A stretch of 15,273 nt of DNA. Origin: Candidatus Segatella albertsiae (GTDB lineage: Bacteria; Bacteroidota; Bacteroidia; Bacteroidales; Bacteroidaceae). The notes under the pieces were generated by a model. It searched no databases. It had not been told where the DNA came from and saw nothing but the letters and a program-made list of their open reading frames with translations. The DNA lies in NCBI GenBank assembly GCA_002451555.1, contig DKCU01000066.1:1-15273 (forward strand). Direction: 5' to 3'. The position numbers were made by a program, and so were the translations under genes. Below, piece after piece: positions 1-8,283 of the stretch (the stretch's first letter is position 1; every line of letters begins with the position of its first letter).

Positions 1-1
1 A

Positions 2-121
2 CAACGCCCTAGGCTTGGAGTCATTTATGAAAGTCGCCCTGAAAGGGCAAAAGCATTGATAACAATTTGCTTTTGCCCTTTCAGGGCGACTTCTATTAAT
101 GACCGAAGACCCAGGGCGTTG
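2..121. repeat. Long imperfect palindrome, REP/MITE-like intergenic repeat
   Basis: The arms are about 2-55 and 68-121, separated by a 12-nt loop (56-67). The inner 25 bp of each arm (31-55 and 68-92, AAGTCGCCCTGAAAGGGC followed by AAAAGCA) are perfectly complementary. The outer part is imperfect but ends in a matching CAACGCCCT. Within the right end, 110-117 and 121-128 form a second 8-bp hairpin with a 3-nt loop. The sequence GCCCTaGGCTTGGAG at 6-20 recurs as GCCCTgGGCTTGGAG at 121-135. It lies between genes, is GC-rich compared with the other intergenic regions, and resembles dispersed palindromic repeats of Bacteroidota. It may continue to the left of the window. Family membership is an inference. 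Confidence 0.7.
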
Positions 122-216
122 CCCTGGGCTTGGAGCAGATCGCCCTTTGGCTTTCCCTTCGGCCGCCGATTTTCAATTCAGGGCGCATTGGATGTGATTT
201 ATGACACACCCTCTTT
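122..216. other. Rest of the intergenic region downstream of the GH3 gene
   Basis: This GC-rich stretch contains further CGCCCT/AGGGCG pieces (around 140-145 and 179-185) that could pair with each other and look like a continuation of the palindromic repeat. No gene is seen. No convincing intrinsic terminator with a T-run follows the GH3 stop codon, so the repeat hairpins may serve as the 3' end of that transcript. Confidence 0.4.
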
Positions 217-2814
217 TTATAAACATACATTCACCTTCTTCAAGTCCTTGTCAGCCGAACTATTGCCATAATACACCTCATAGTTTCCTGCCTTGGCACG
301 CACGGTATTGGTACCTGCATCGAAGAGTTCGAAGTTCTTGCTATCGAGGGTGATGGTAGCCTCAGCGGTCTGACCAGCCTTCACCTCCACTCTTTGGAAT
401 GCTTTCAAGCTCTTCAATGGTCCATCGGTATCCGTCGGGTCCTTGATATATACCTGTACGATTTCCGTTCCATCCTTCTTGCCCACGTTGCTCACTGGCA
501 CCTTCAAGGTTATTTGCTCACCTTTCTTCAAGGTCGAGCTAGACAGGCTGGCATCTCCAATATTGAATGCAGTATAGCTCAATCCATAACCGAATGGGAA
601 GAGGGCATCGTTCATATAGCGATAGGTTCTGCCCTTCATACTGTAGTCCTTGAAGTCAGGCAACTGCTCCGAGTTCTTATAGAAGGTGATAGGCAACTTG
701 CCGCTTGGATTGTATTCGCCGAAGAGCACACGGGCCACAGCCTCGCCACCTTCCTGACCAGGATACCAAGCCTGGAGAATGGCATCGCAAGACTGAGTCT
801 CAGGAGTCAAGGCGATGGCAGAACCCGAACAGTTCACGAACACCACCTTCTTGCCAGCCTCCTTCAAAGCCTTCAAGAAACCGCGCTGCACCTTTGGCAA
901 CTCGATGTTGGTACGGTCGCCGCCCTTGAAACCTAGTATCTCGATAGGCATTTCCTCACCTTCCAACTGTGGGGCGATACCACCTACGAAGACTACCGTC
1001 TCGCAATCTTTCAACTGTCTGAGCGAAGCCTGATAGTCGATAGGATTCTCATGGCCGATATTGATTTTCATGTCGGCGTTGTAGTTCGGCATCTCATGGT
1101 AACGGATTTCTATCTTATACTCCTTGCCCTTCTCGCCCTCAAACTCGATGCGAGACTGTGCCGTACGCCAGTCTGACTTCTCTGATTTTTTCTCACCGTT
1201 CAGATACACTTCATAATGACCACAAGCAGCAACATCCAGCAATACCTTGTTGGTCTGCTTTGGGCGGAATACAGTTTCATATTTCGCAGAGAAGCCCTCC
1301 AACTTCACATTGGGAGCAAAAGCGTGCTGACCGTATGTAGTTACCTGCACAGAATTTTTCTCTTGGGTGATGGTGACAGGCTTTCCTTCCATCTCACGAT
1401 TATTCCAGAAAGTACCACGGAAGCCAACCTTTCCATCCATGCTACACTGATCGTAGTAAGAGTCCAAGGTCTGGTCGTTCACCAAGTCACACCCCTTGAA
1501 GGTGACGAGTTGGCTCTTCTTCAGTCGGCTCTTGATGCCATCGAGGATGGTGATGGTGCTGCGTGGCGTACCATTATAGTTGCCCCACATCATCGGCTCG
1601 TTATCCACATTTGGTCCGATGAAGGCTATCTTCTTCTCCTTTTTGTCCAAAGGCAAGACGGCATTCTTGTTTTGGAGCAACGTCATCGTCTGCAAAGCCA
1701 TGTCGAGCGATAGCTGGCGATGCGCCTTGCAGCAAAGCACGGAGACAGGAATCTTCGACCAAGAAACAATCTTATTGTCATCCATCTCGCCTAGGTCGAA
1801 ACGACCTTCGAGCAAACGAATCACGTGCTTGTCCACCTCTTTCTCCGTCAAGGCACCATACTTCACAGCCTCTGGCACCGATTTATATACATAGTTGAAA
1901 CCACACTCCACGTCTGTACCAGCCAATACACCCTTGGTAGCGGCATTCTTGGCATTGCTGGATACCTTGTGGTTCTCCCAGAAGTCGGTGACGGCACCAC
2001 AGTCGGAAACCACCAAGTACTTGAATCCCCACTCGTCTCTCAATATCTGTTGGAGCAATCGGGTATTACCACAACATGGCTCATCGTCCCAACGCTGATA
2101 GGCACACATCACCTCCCTCACCTTGGCATCCTGCACCAACGACTTGAAGGCTGGCATATAAGTCTCCCAAAGATCACGAGGAGAAAGATTAGTGATGTTA
2201 TCTGTATGGCGAGCCCACTCCGGTCCGCTATGAATGGCATAATGCTTGGCACACGCCCAAAGCTTGCGATACTTGGTATCCTCAGGTCCTTGCAAACCAC
2301 GCACCACTGCGCAGCCCATGCGGGAAGTCAAGTAAGGGTCCTCGCCGTAAGTTTCCTGTCCACGTCCCCAACGAGGATCACGGAAGATATTCACGTTAGG
2401 AGTCCATACGGAGAGCGAATGGAAGCGAGTCACGTCGCCACCCTTCTGCTGCAATTCGTTCCACTTGGCACGCATCTCATCCGATGTGGCATCAAACACC
2501 TTGAAGACCAATCCTTCGTTGAAGGAAGCCGCCATGCCAATAGGTTCCGGGAAGACGGTCACGTCGCCCATGTTAGCCACGCCATGCAATGCCTCGCTCC
2601 ACCATTGGAACCGCTTGATGCCCAAGCGAGGAATGGCAGGGGAATCATCGAGCATCAAGGATGCCTTCTCCTCCAAGGTGAGACGACCGCACAAATCCAC
2701 CGCACGCTCATGAGCCGAGAGCGCAGGATTCTGATAAGGATACTGCTGTGCAGAAATATTGCCGACAGACATAGTTGCCATCAGCAGAGAAACGACTAAA
2801 AACTTATTGTTCAT
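217..2814 (-). CDS. GH3 glycoside hydrolase with PA14-like insert, probable exported beta-xylosidase
   Basis: The 865-residue protein has a signal peptide at 1-22 (cleavage after SAQ, no lipobox), so it is probably periplasmic. The GH3 TIM barrel covers about 30-345. It carries RDPRWGRGQETYGEDP (145-160), the KH motif (190-191) and VVSDCGAV with the likely nucleophile Asp271. The alpha/beta sandwich domain is split by an insert at about 455-590 that fits a PA14 module. The acid/base is probably a Glu in LEGEE (618-621), by analogy with PA14-bearing GH3 enzymes. A fibronectin-III-like domain closes the protein (about 755-860). It would trim xylose from the non-reducing ends of imported xylo-oligosaccharides. 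The xylan context and CAYxRxDxEPCCGN (238-250) favour beta-xylosidase over beta-glucosidase, but the substrate is not proven by sequence. The gene has its own promoter and lies beyond the susCD terminator. Confidence 0.92.
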   Translation of the reverse strand: MNNKFLVVSLLMATMSVGNISAQQYPYQNPALSAHERAVDLCGRLTLEEKASLMLDDSPAIPRLGIKRFQWWSEALHGVANMGDVTVFPEPIGMAASFNEGLVFKVFDATSDEMRAKWNELQQKGGDVTRFHSLSVWTPNVNIFRDPRWGRGQETYGEDPYLTSRMGCAVVRGLQGPEDTKYRKLWACAKHYAIHSGPEWARHTDNITNLSPRDLWETYMPAFKSLVQDAKVREVMCAYQRWDDEPCCGNTRLLQQILRDEWGFKYLVVSDCGAVTDFWENHKVSSNAKNAATKGVLAGTDVECGFNYVYKSVPEAVKYGALTEKEVDKHVIRLLEGRFDLGEMDDNKIVSWSKIPVSVLCCKAHRQLSLDMALQTMTLLQNKNAVLPLDKKEKKIAFIGPNVDNEPMMWGNYNGTPRSTITILDGIKSRLKKSQLVTFKGCDLVNDQTLDSYYDQCSMDGKVGFRGTFWNNREMEGKPVTITQEKNSVQVTTYGQHAFAPNVKLEGFSAKYETVFRPKQTNKVLLDVAACGHYEVYLNGEKKSEKSDWRTAQSRIEFEGEKGKEYKIEIRYHEMPNYNADMKINIGHENPIDYQASLRQLKDCETVVFVGGIAPQLEGEEMPIEILGFKGGDRTNIELPKVQRGFLKALKEAGKKVVFVNCSGSAIALTPETQSCDAILQAWYPGQEGGEAVARVLFGEYNPSGKLPITFYKNSEQLPDFKDYSMKGRTYRYMNDALFPFGYGLSYTAFNIGDASLSSSTLKKGEQITLKVPVSNVGKKDGTEIVQVYIKDPTDTDGPLKSLKAFQRVEVKAGQTAEATITLDSKNFELFDAGTNTVRAKAGNYEVYYGNSSADKDLKKVNVCL

Positions 2815-2878
2815 ATTTACAAGATTATTAGATATTGCCGAGATTTGGCGGATTATTGTGTTGTTATGTTTGATAGCG

Positions 2879-2886
2879 CAAAATTA
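2879..2886 (-). promoter_or_regulatory. Bacteroidota -7 element of the GH3 gene
   Basis: On the minus strand this reads TAATTTTG, matching the Bacteroidota housekeeping -7 consensus TAnnTTTG. Transcription would start near 2872. No TTTG is found at the usual -33 distance, which fits a promoter that needs an activator bound at the upstream element 2905-2932. Confidence 0.6.
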
Positions 2887-2904
2887 CGAAAAGTTTAAGA
2901 AAAA

Positions 2905-2932
2905 GACTTTAGATTATGTAACAAAAGTTTTA
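2905..2932 (-). promoter_or_regulatory. Putative PUL operator, GH3 copy
   Basis: On the minus strand four heptamers follow each other: TAAAACT (2926-2932), TTTGTTA (2919-2925), CATAATC (2912-2918) and TAAAGTC (2905-2911). The first and fourth are direct repeats 21 bp apart. The element ends 18 bp before the -7 box. The same arrangement with identical spacing is found before susC and before the esterase operon. Confidence 0.6.
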
Positions 2933-2976
2933 TTAAACATTGCATACCCTAAATAAGTTCAATTCAAGGAACGAAA

Positions 2977-3007
2977 AATCCCGAAACCGCCAAGCGATTT
3001 CGGGATT
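2977..3007 (-). terminator. Intrinsic terminator after susCD
   Basis: AATCCCGAAA (2977-2986) pairs with TTTCGGGATT (2998-3007). On the minus-strand RNA the stem continues through a G-U pair and a further 3 bp to a UUG loop, about 14 bp in all. It is followed by a short run of U. It sits 33 bp after the susD stop codon. It should separate the susCD transcript from the GH3 gene. Confidence 0.9.
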
Positions 3008-3039
3008 AATTATGTATTCAGATGATAGATGATCTGATA

Positions 3040-4845
3040 TTACCAACCAGGGTTCTGAACCAAGTTAGGGTTTGTATTCTTAACGGTCTCTGGATAAGGG
3101 AAATAATTATGTTTACCCTCTACAAAGCCCACATGGAAGCCAGCATCCTTAGCTGCATGAGAAGAAACTGTATAGAAACGACTATTGGCCTCCGTACCAT
3201 GTTCCCAGTGCAACTTTTCATCACCAGACTGTGGAGCGCGGAACAATTTGTCGAAGAGGTGTGGAACATCACTACCCGCATTCTTCAAACGTTCGATAGC
3301 CTTGGCATCTTTCCAGCGCATGATGTCAAACCAACGACAACCTTCCATCCATAATTCATAAGACTTCTCCTTCTTGAGAACATCCATATCTACAGTCTGG
3401 CTGATGGTCTTAGAACCTGCACGTTCCTGTATCTTGTTAATGTATGTCTTTGCCTCGCCAGCATCTCCTGTTTGGAGACAAGCCTCGGCATAGTTCAATA
3501 GAACCTCTGCGTAACGCATCACAAGATAGTTGTTCAGACGAATGTTGTTACCATATTTGTCTCCGCCAGTATCAGCCTTGCGCATAACTGTCTTGAAAGC
3601 CAACCATGTAGAGTTTCCATAAAGTCCCTGTACCACATCCTTGATACCAACCTTAGTACTTGTTTCCTTCTCTTCTACAGACATTGCATTCAGAGCAGGA
3701 TCAGAATATTCCATCTTATAGACAGCATCATCGATATTCTTCAATGTAGCATTGAAACGATAAGAATTATCACCATCGTTCTCATGGAACTCGTCACCAA
3801 ACCACTGAGGAACACCTAAGCCTCCCCAGCCATCAATACCACTATATACAGACTGTGGGCAAACGACGAAGTTACCAGCACGCCAATTCATGGCATTGGA
3901 CTCCATCCAACTAGAACGCTGAATCATACCTCCCCATGCACTTTTATTGACATTGTACTCGAAGTTGATTTCAAAAACCTTCTCCTCGTTGGCATCACCT
4001 TCAATATGGAAGTTATCCATATATCTTTCACCAGGAACAAGATCATACTTGCCAGAATCAATAACCTTCTTCAAGTTTGTCTTAGCCTGTTCATACTTAC
4101 CAGCAAAAAGATAAGCCTTTCCAGCCAAAGCCCAAGCGAAGCCCTTGGTAACCTTTACGGCACCATCCTTGTCATCCTTGCTCTTACGCTCATCAAGATC
4201 AGCAGAAGCCGTCTCGCATTCCTGTGCTACCCACTCTATCAACTGCTCGTGGGTCATCGGATGTTCAGGATCCTTGTCACAGTTGTAAGGAAGCGCATCA
4301 GCTGCCAATGGTTCCAACACCAAAGGAGGATTTCCCCACAAATTGGCCAACAAGAAATAATCGTAAGCTCTCAGCACACGAGCCTCAGCTACACAACGTT
4401 TCTTGGCGGGAGTGTCAGGATTTCCGAAATTGGAAATAACAAGATTACATGTATAAACGGATGAATAGAGACCTGAGTACATCAGCTTAGGAACCAATGC
4501 TCCTGTATCGTTGCGGAACTCATTGAGTACACCAGCATCCTCATGGTCACCATAGTTACCACTGGCGTAGTAAACTTCATCACCACACATATTGACAATC
4601 AACTTGTGAGGTGTATAGATACCCATACTACCCTCAAAGTCAGGCTGACGGCCAACTACATTACACATGAAACCTTCATAAGCAGCGACCAATGCTGCTT
4701 CGGCATCTGCATCCGTCTTATAGAATTGTTCAGTTGGTGTCACACCCTTCTGCTCAATATTAAGTTGGTCTTCGCAGGAAGTAAGTGTTGCAGTTCCTGC
4801 CATTGCGAGGACCAATAATGTCGAATATAATAATGTCTTCTTCAT
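3040..4845 (-). CDS. susD: SusD/RagB-family surface glycan-binding lipoprotein
   Basis: The 601-residue protein starts with a lipoprotein signal peptide. The lipobox is LTSC with Cys24 as the lipidated residue. Acidic residues directly after it (CEDQ) fit the surface-export signal of Bacteroidota lipoproteins. SusD hallmarks include the N-terminal NIEQKGVTPTEQFYKTDADAEAA region (29-51), AEARVLRAYDYFLLANLWGNPPLV (153-176), the TPR-like ELWMEGCRWFDIMRW segment in the C-terminal third, and the ending NPNLVQNPGW. Length is slightly above the common 500-580. SusD proteins lie as a lid on the SusC barrel and bind the oligosaccharide. The neighbouring enzymes suggest xylan fragments as ligand. It is co-transcribed with susC (18-bp gap) and is followed by a strong terminator. 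Confidence 0.96.
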   Translation of the reverse strand: MKKTLLYSTLLVLAMAGTATLTSCEDQLNIEQKGVTPTEQFYKTDADAEAALVAAYEGFMCNVVGRQPDFEGSMGIYTPHKLIVNMCGDEVYYASGNYGDHEDAGVLNEFRNDTGALVPKLMYSGLYSSVYTCNLVISNFGNPDTPAKKRCVAEARVLRAYDYFLLANLWGNPPLVLEPLAADALPYNCDKDPEHPMTHEQLIEWVAQECETASADLDERKSKDDKDGAVKVTKGFAWALAGKAYLFAGKYEQAKTNLKKVIDSGKYDLVPGERYMDNFHIEGDANEEKVFEINFEYNVNKSAWGGMIQRSSWMESNAMNWRAGNFVVCPQSVYSGIDGWGGLGVPQWFGDEFHENDGDNSYRFNATLKNIDDAVYKMEYSDPALNAMSVEEKETSTKVGIKDVVQGLYGNSTWLAFKTVMRKADTGGDKYGNNIRLNNYLVMRYAEVLLNYAEACLQTGDAGEAKTYINKIQERAGSKTISQTVDMDVLKKEKSYELWMEGCRWFDIMRWKDAKAIERLKNAGSDVPHLFDKLFRAPQSGDEKLHWEHGTEANSRFYTVSSHAAKDAGFHVGFVEGKHNYFPYPETVKNTNPNLVQNPGW

Positions 4846-4863
4846 TTCTATGTCATTTAATCA

Positions 4864-7800
4864 TTAGAATGTTACATTGATACCAAACACTACCTTCTTG
4901 GAAGTTGGATAAGTACCATTATCAAAGCCACGAGACTGTGAACTGTTCATCGAGGCTGTCTCTGGGTCAGCACCAGGGTAATTGGTGATGACAAAGAAGT
5001 CATCAAGCGAGGTATAAACACGTACTCCATTGATACCTATCTTGCTTGTGATTGTTTTTGGCAATGTATAGCCCAGTTGAATCTGCTTAATCTTGAAGTA
5101 AGATCCACTAAACACAGCTGCGCTTGAGCTAAAGAATGTCCAGTCGGCAGCCACTTTCTTCATATCTGGATATTTAGCATCCGTGCGATCCTCGCGCCAA
5201 GAATTCTTCCAGTAATGATCTATGCCATTCAAGAGTGTACGGTCAGCAGAAACCATCAAGTTATAAATCTTATTGCCTGCAGAACCTGTGCCGAACATCG
5301 TAAAGTCAAAGCCCTTGTATTCAGCATTGAGGGTAATACCATAAGTAAACTTAGGAATACCTGCACCCAAATCGCACTTATCATTATCAGTTGGAGCATC
5401 GGTAGTTACTCGCTTGCCAGTCTCCGGATCGGTCTTCCAATACAAAGCACCGCCATCTTCACTGACACCAGCATAATCATAACCACGGAAATACCACAAG
5501 GCATGACCTGCCTCCAAATATGGGCTCAAACGACTGTTGAATCCATCTATACCCGTACCTTTCTGACGAATACCAGCCAAAGGAGAAAGTTCCGTAACCT
5601 TATTTTTCAAGGTCGATCCATTAACTGTCACTGAGTACTTAAAGTCACGAATATGGTCTTTCCAACCTAATTCGAAGTCAACACCAGTGTTCAGCACCTT
5701 ACCTCCATTGATAGTGGATTTGCTAACACCAATTTCTGGAAGTGGATAAATTTCCACCAAAAGGTCGTTCGTTACCTTACGATACCAGTCAAGAGAGAAG
5801 GACAAACGGTCATTAAGGAAACGAGCATCAAGACCCAAGTCGTACTGCTCTGAGTTTTCCCAAGTCAAATCTGGGTTTGAGATACCCGTAGGCTTAGAAC
5901 CGTATGTCAACTTACCATCACCTGAAGATGGATTATATTGATAGAAGCTTTGGTTGATGGCAATAGATGAAGAGTATTTATAGTCATGCAAAATATTGAC
6001 ATTACCATTTTTACCCCAGGAGCCACGCAGTTTCAAGAAAGACACGGCATCACGGCTTACATGGTCTTTGAAGAACTTCTCATTACTTATAGCCCATCCT
6101 AAAGACAATGATGGGAAATTACCCCAACGTGCCTTCTCCGAGAGTCTTGACAAGTCATAAGCATCACGACGGAAATTGAACTGCAAATAATAACGGCTAT
6201 CGTAATTGTAAGAAAGACGGCCGAAGTATGACAGCTCCGTCAAGTCTTGTGGAGCATTGCCCACAGACTTAGTCGCTTCACCCAACAAGTAAGAAATATA
6301 ACGATAATTAGGTTCATAGCTGGAGAGGATATCACTTCCTTCCGAACCAATTGTTGAATTATCATTATGTGTCTTTGTGAATGACATACCAATCATGGCG
6401 CCAATAGAGTGCTTGCCGAAATCCTTCATATAGTTGGCAAAGTTTTCCCACTGATAGTACAAACCATTGTTGGTATTTGCCTCTATCTTATACTGAGAGG
6501 AGTTGGACAAGGAATTGATGTAATACGGCTGCTCATAGTTATGGTACTGGCTCTGGCTGATACGATAGCCCAAACGAGAGGTATAGGTAAAGCCCTTGAA
6601 CGGCTTGATGTTGGCAGATACGGTTCCACGAACATTGATACCTTGATTGGTTGAGCCTATACGATCACGCTGTGCAAGAGGATTACCTGTGGCATCCTCG
6701 ACATAATGAGATGTGCCATAAAAATCATTGTTATGGTCAGGATCTCTCATTACTGGAGAGCCATTATTGTATGCGTTTCTTACGTTAGTAGGCAAATCAT
6801 CAGGATTACTATAATATACTGGAGTCAAAGGGTCAACGGATACCACGGAGTTCAATACAGAACCATATCCTTTGTTCACACCCTTGGTCTTCCACTTCTC
6901 GAAGGAAGTATTGGTAGAAATATTCAACCATTTATAGATATCATAGTCTGCATTAATCTGCCCCGTAAAACGCTTGTAGGTATCCTTGCTACCCTTTACG
7001 ATACCATCATTGTTGAGGATATTGAGGTTTGCGAGGAAGCGACCACGACCATTGCTTGCCTGAACGGTCAAGCTATGCTGATGAGCCAAACTGTTCTCAA
7101 AAGCTGCATCATACCAGTTGGTATTCTCACCATTATAATGTTCATCCTGTAGCTTTTGGTCTGTCAAGTCGCCCAAATACTTATGATATTCAATATATTC
7201 AGGAGCGTCAAAGAGCTTGGCTCTTCTACTCAAAGACTGAATAGTAAACTTGCTGCTGTAGGAAATCTGGGCCTTGCCGCCATTGGCAGCGCCACTCTTA
7301 GTCGTGATAATAACGACACCATTACCTGCCTGCGCACCATAGATAGCAGCAGAGGCTGCATCCTTCAACACCTCCATGCTCTCAATCATAGATGGATCAA
7401 GATACTGGATGTTATCAACCTTCAATCCATCGACAATCAGCAATGGACTCAAGTCGCCACTATTAGAAGAGTAACCACGCACACGAATATCTGCAGCCTC
7501 ACCAGGGCCACCAGAGTTGATAATCTGCACACCAGCTGCCTTACCCTGGAGGGCGGCACCAGCATCGGTAGTTGACAAGCCCTTGATGTCATCGCTCTTG
7601 ATGGATGCTACGGCACCGGTCAAGTCGCTCTTCTTCTGGACACCATAACCGATGACCACGACATCATTCAAAACCTCTGAATCATCCTTCATCTGAACAG
7701 TCAAGGTTTTGCCAGCTTCAGCTTTTACGGTTTTAGGTTGCATACCAACGTATGTAATGGTCAACGTTGCGTTAGGTGCTGCATCAATACTGAACTTACC

Positions 7801-7983
7801 GTCCAAATCTGTTACAGCACCAGCTTTACTACCATTCACCTTAACAGTAGCTCCAATGACAGGTTCGCCACTTGGATCGGTAACAACTCCTTTTACAATA
7901 CTCTGAGCCGAAGCCCCCAGTGGGAGCAAACAGAGAAGAGAGAGAGCTGCTAACGGCTTTTCAATTTTTCTAAATTTCCTCAT
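4864..7983 (-). CDS. susC: SusC/RagA-family TonB-dependent outer-membrane transporter
   Basis: The 1039-residue protein has a signal peptide ending at about residue 26 (GASAQ). Next comes a carboxypeptidase-D-like beta-sandwich typical of SusC (about 28-100, VKGVVTDPSGEPVIGATVKV). The TonB-box/plug start is NDVVVIGYGVQKKSDLTGAV (106-125), and the plug covers about 108-235 with LLIVDGL and the IESMEVLKDAASAAIYG signature (200-216). A beta barrel fills the rest and ends in a terminal Phe (INVTF), as needed for outer-membrane assembly. There is no N-terminal STN domain, so it is probably not itself a sigma/anti-sigma signalling receptor. It imports oligosaccharides together with SusD, which lies 18 bp downstream. 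It is the first gene of its transcript, with a promoter at 8102-8109 and a leader of about 110 nt. Confidence 0.97.
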   Translation of the reverse strand: MRKFRKIEKPLAALSLLCLLPLGASAQSIVKGVVTDPSGEPVIGATVKVNGSKAGAVTDLDGKFSIDAAPNATLTITYVGMQPKTVKAEAGKTLTVQMKDDSEVLNDVVVIGYGVQKKSDLTGAVASIKSDDIKGLSTTDAGAALQGKAAGVQIINSGGPGEAADIRVRGYSSNSGDLSPLLIVDGLKVDNIQYLDPSMIESMEVLKDAASAAIYGAQAGNGVVIITTKSGAANGGKAQISYSSKFTIQSLSRRAKLFDAPEYIEYHKYLGDLTDQKLQDEHYNGENTNWYDAAFENSLAHQHSLTVQASNGRGRFLANLNILNNDGIVKGSKDTYKRFTGQINADYDIYKWLNISTNTSFEKWKTKGVNKGYGSVLNSVVSVDPLTPVYYSNPDDLPTNVRNAYNNGSPVMRDPDHNNDFYGTSHYVEDATGNPLAQRDRIGSTNQGINVRGTVSANIKPFKGFTYTSRLGYRISQSQYHNYEQPYYINSLSNSSQYKIEANTNNGLYYQWENFANYMKDFGKHSIGAMIGMSFTKTHNDNSTIGSEGSDILSSYEPNYRYISYLLGEATKSVGNAPQDLTELSYFGRLSYNYDSRYYLQFNFRRDAYDLSRLSEKARWGNFPSLSLGWAISNEKFFKDHVSRDAVSFLKLRGSWGKNGNVNILHDYKYSSSIAINQSFYQYNPSSGDGKLTYGSKPTGISNPDLTWENSEQYDLGLDARFLNDRLSFSLDWYRKVTNDLLVEIYPLPEIGVSKSTINGGKVLNTGVDFELGWKDHIRDFKYSVTVNGSTLKNKVTELSPLAGIRQKGTGIDGFNSRLSPYLEAGHALWYFRGYDYAGVSEDGGALYWKTDPETGKRVTTDAPTDNDKCDLGAGIPKFTYGITLNAEYKGFDFTMFGTGSAGNKIYNLMVSADRTLLNGIDHYWKNSWREDRTDAKYPDMKKVAADWTFFSSSAAVFSGSYFKIKQIQLGYTLPKTITSKIGINGVRVYTSLDDFFVITNYPGADPETASMNSSQSRGFDNGTYPTSKKVVFGINVTF

Positions 7984-8101
7984 AATAGAGTAGATTATAA
8001 GTTTATAATTATTAGTTAGTAATTCTATCGTTTAGTCTGCTAAAACTATTTAGGTAGATTGCCGAATGGAATCATAGTACTTTTCTATTGAAACCACGGC
8101 A

Positions 8102-8109
8102 CAAAAGTA
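8102..8109 (-). promoter_or_regulatory. Bacteroidota -7 element of susCD
   Basis: The minus strand reads TACTTTTG, a match to TAnnTTTG, so transcription should start near 8095. A TATTTTTTG just upstream (8111-8119) is an alternative -7 box: it would stand 18 bp from a TTTG at 8138-8141. I prefer TACTTTTG because it keeps the same distance to the upstream element as in the other two promoters. Confidence 0.65.
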
Positions 8110-8127
8110 GCAAAAAATAGATTTCCT

Positions 8128-8155
8128 TACTTTATTACAAATAACAAAAACTTTA
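8128..8155 (-). promoter_or_regulatory. Putative PUL operator, susC copy (best conserved)
   Basis: The minus-strand heptamers are TAAAGTT (8149-8155), TTTGTTA (8142-8148), TTTGTAA (8135-8141) and TAAAGTA (8128-8134). The outer two are direct repeats 21 bp apart, which is two helical turns, the pattern expected for a dimeric AraC-type DNA-binding domain. The element ends 18 bp before TACTTTTG. The hybrid two-component regulators of many PULs carry such AraC-type domains, but none is encoded in this window. Confidence 0.65.
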
Positions 8156-8162
8156 TCCTATA

Positions 8163-8176
8163 TAACAAATTACAAA
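8163..8176 (-). promoter_or_regulatory. Second heptamer pair upstream of the susC operator
   Basis: On the minus strand TTTGTAA (8170-8176) is directly followed by TTTGTTA (8163-8169). The latter copy lies exactly 21 bp from the TTTGTTA inside the main element, in phase with it. It may be an extra regulator site. The sequence is T-rich, so chance is harder to exclude here. Confidence 0.35.
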
Positions 8177-8283
8177 AAAACAGAAATGAATATGATTTTT
8201 ATACATATTATCATGTATTATCATATAGCAAGCAACAAAGAAGGAAAGCTCAAGTATGGCATAAATACAATGATATAATAAGC

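Larger units (their letters stand above)
2815..2976. other. Intergenic region between susD terminator and GH3 gene
   Basis: This AT-rich stretch holds the GH3 promoter and its upstream operator-like element (listed separately). It predicts an untranslated leader of roughly 55-60 nt for the GH3 mRNA. No gene or structured RNA is visible here. Confidence 0.6.

Noticed and set aside
1825..2799. Long plus-strand open frame (324 codons) opposite the GH3 gene
   Set aside because: It is antisense to a clearly conserved enzyme, its translation shows no domain, signal peptide or family-like composition, and no promoter or start context supports it.
7984..8101. Riboswitch or structured leader in the susC 5' region
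   Set aside because: The leader is AT-rich with only 4-5 bp potential stems, and no known riboswitch core is recognisable.
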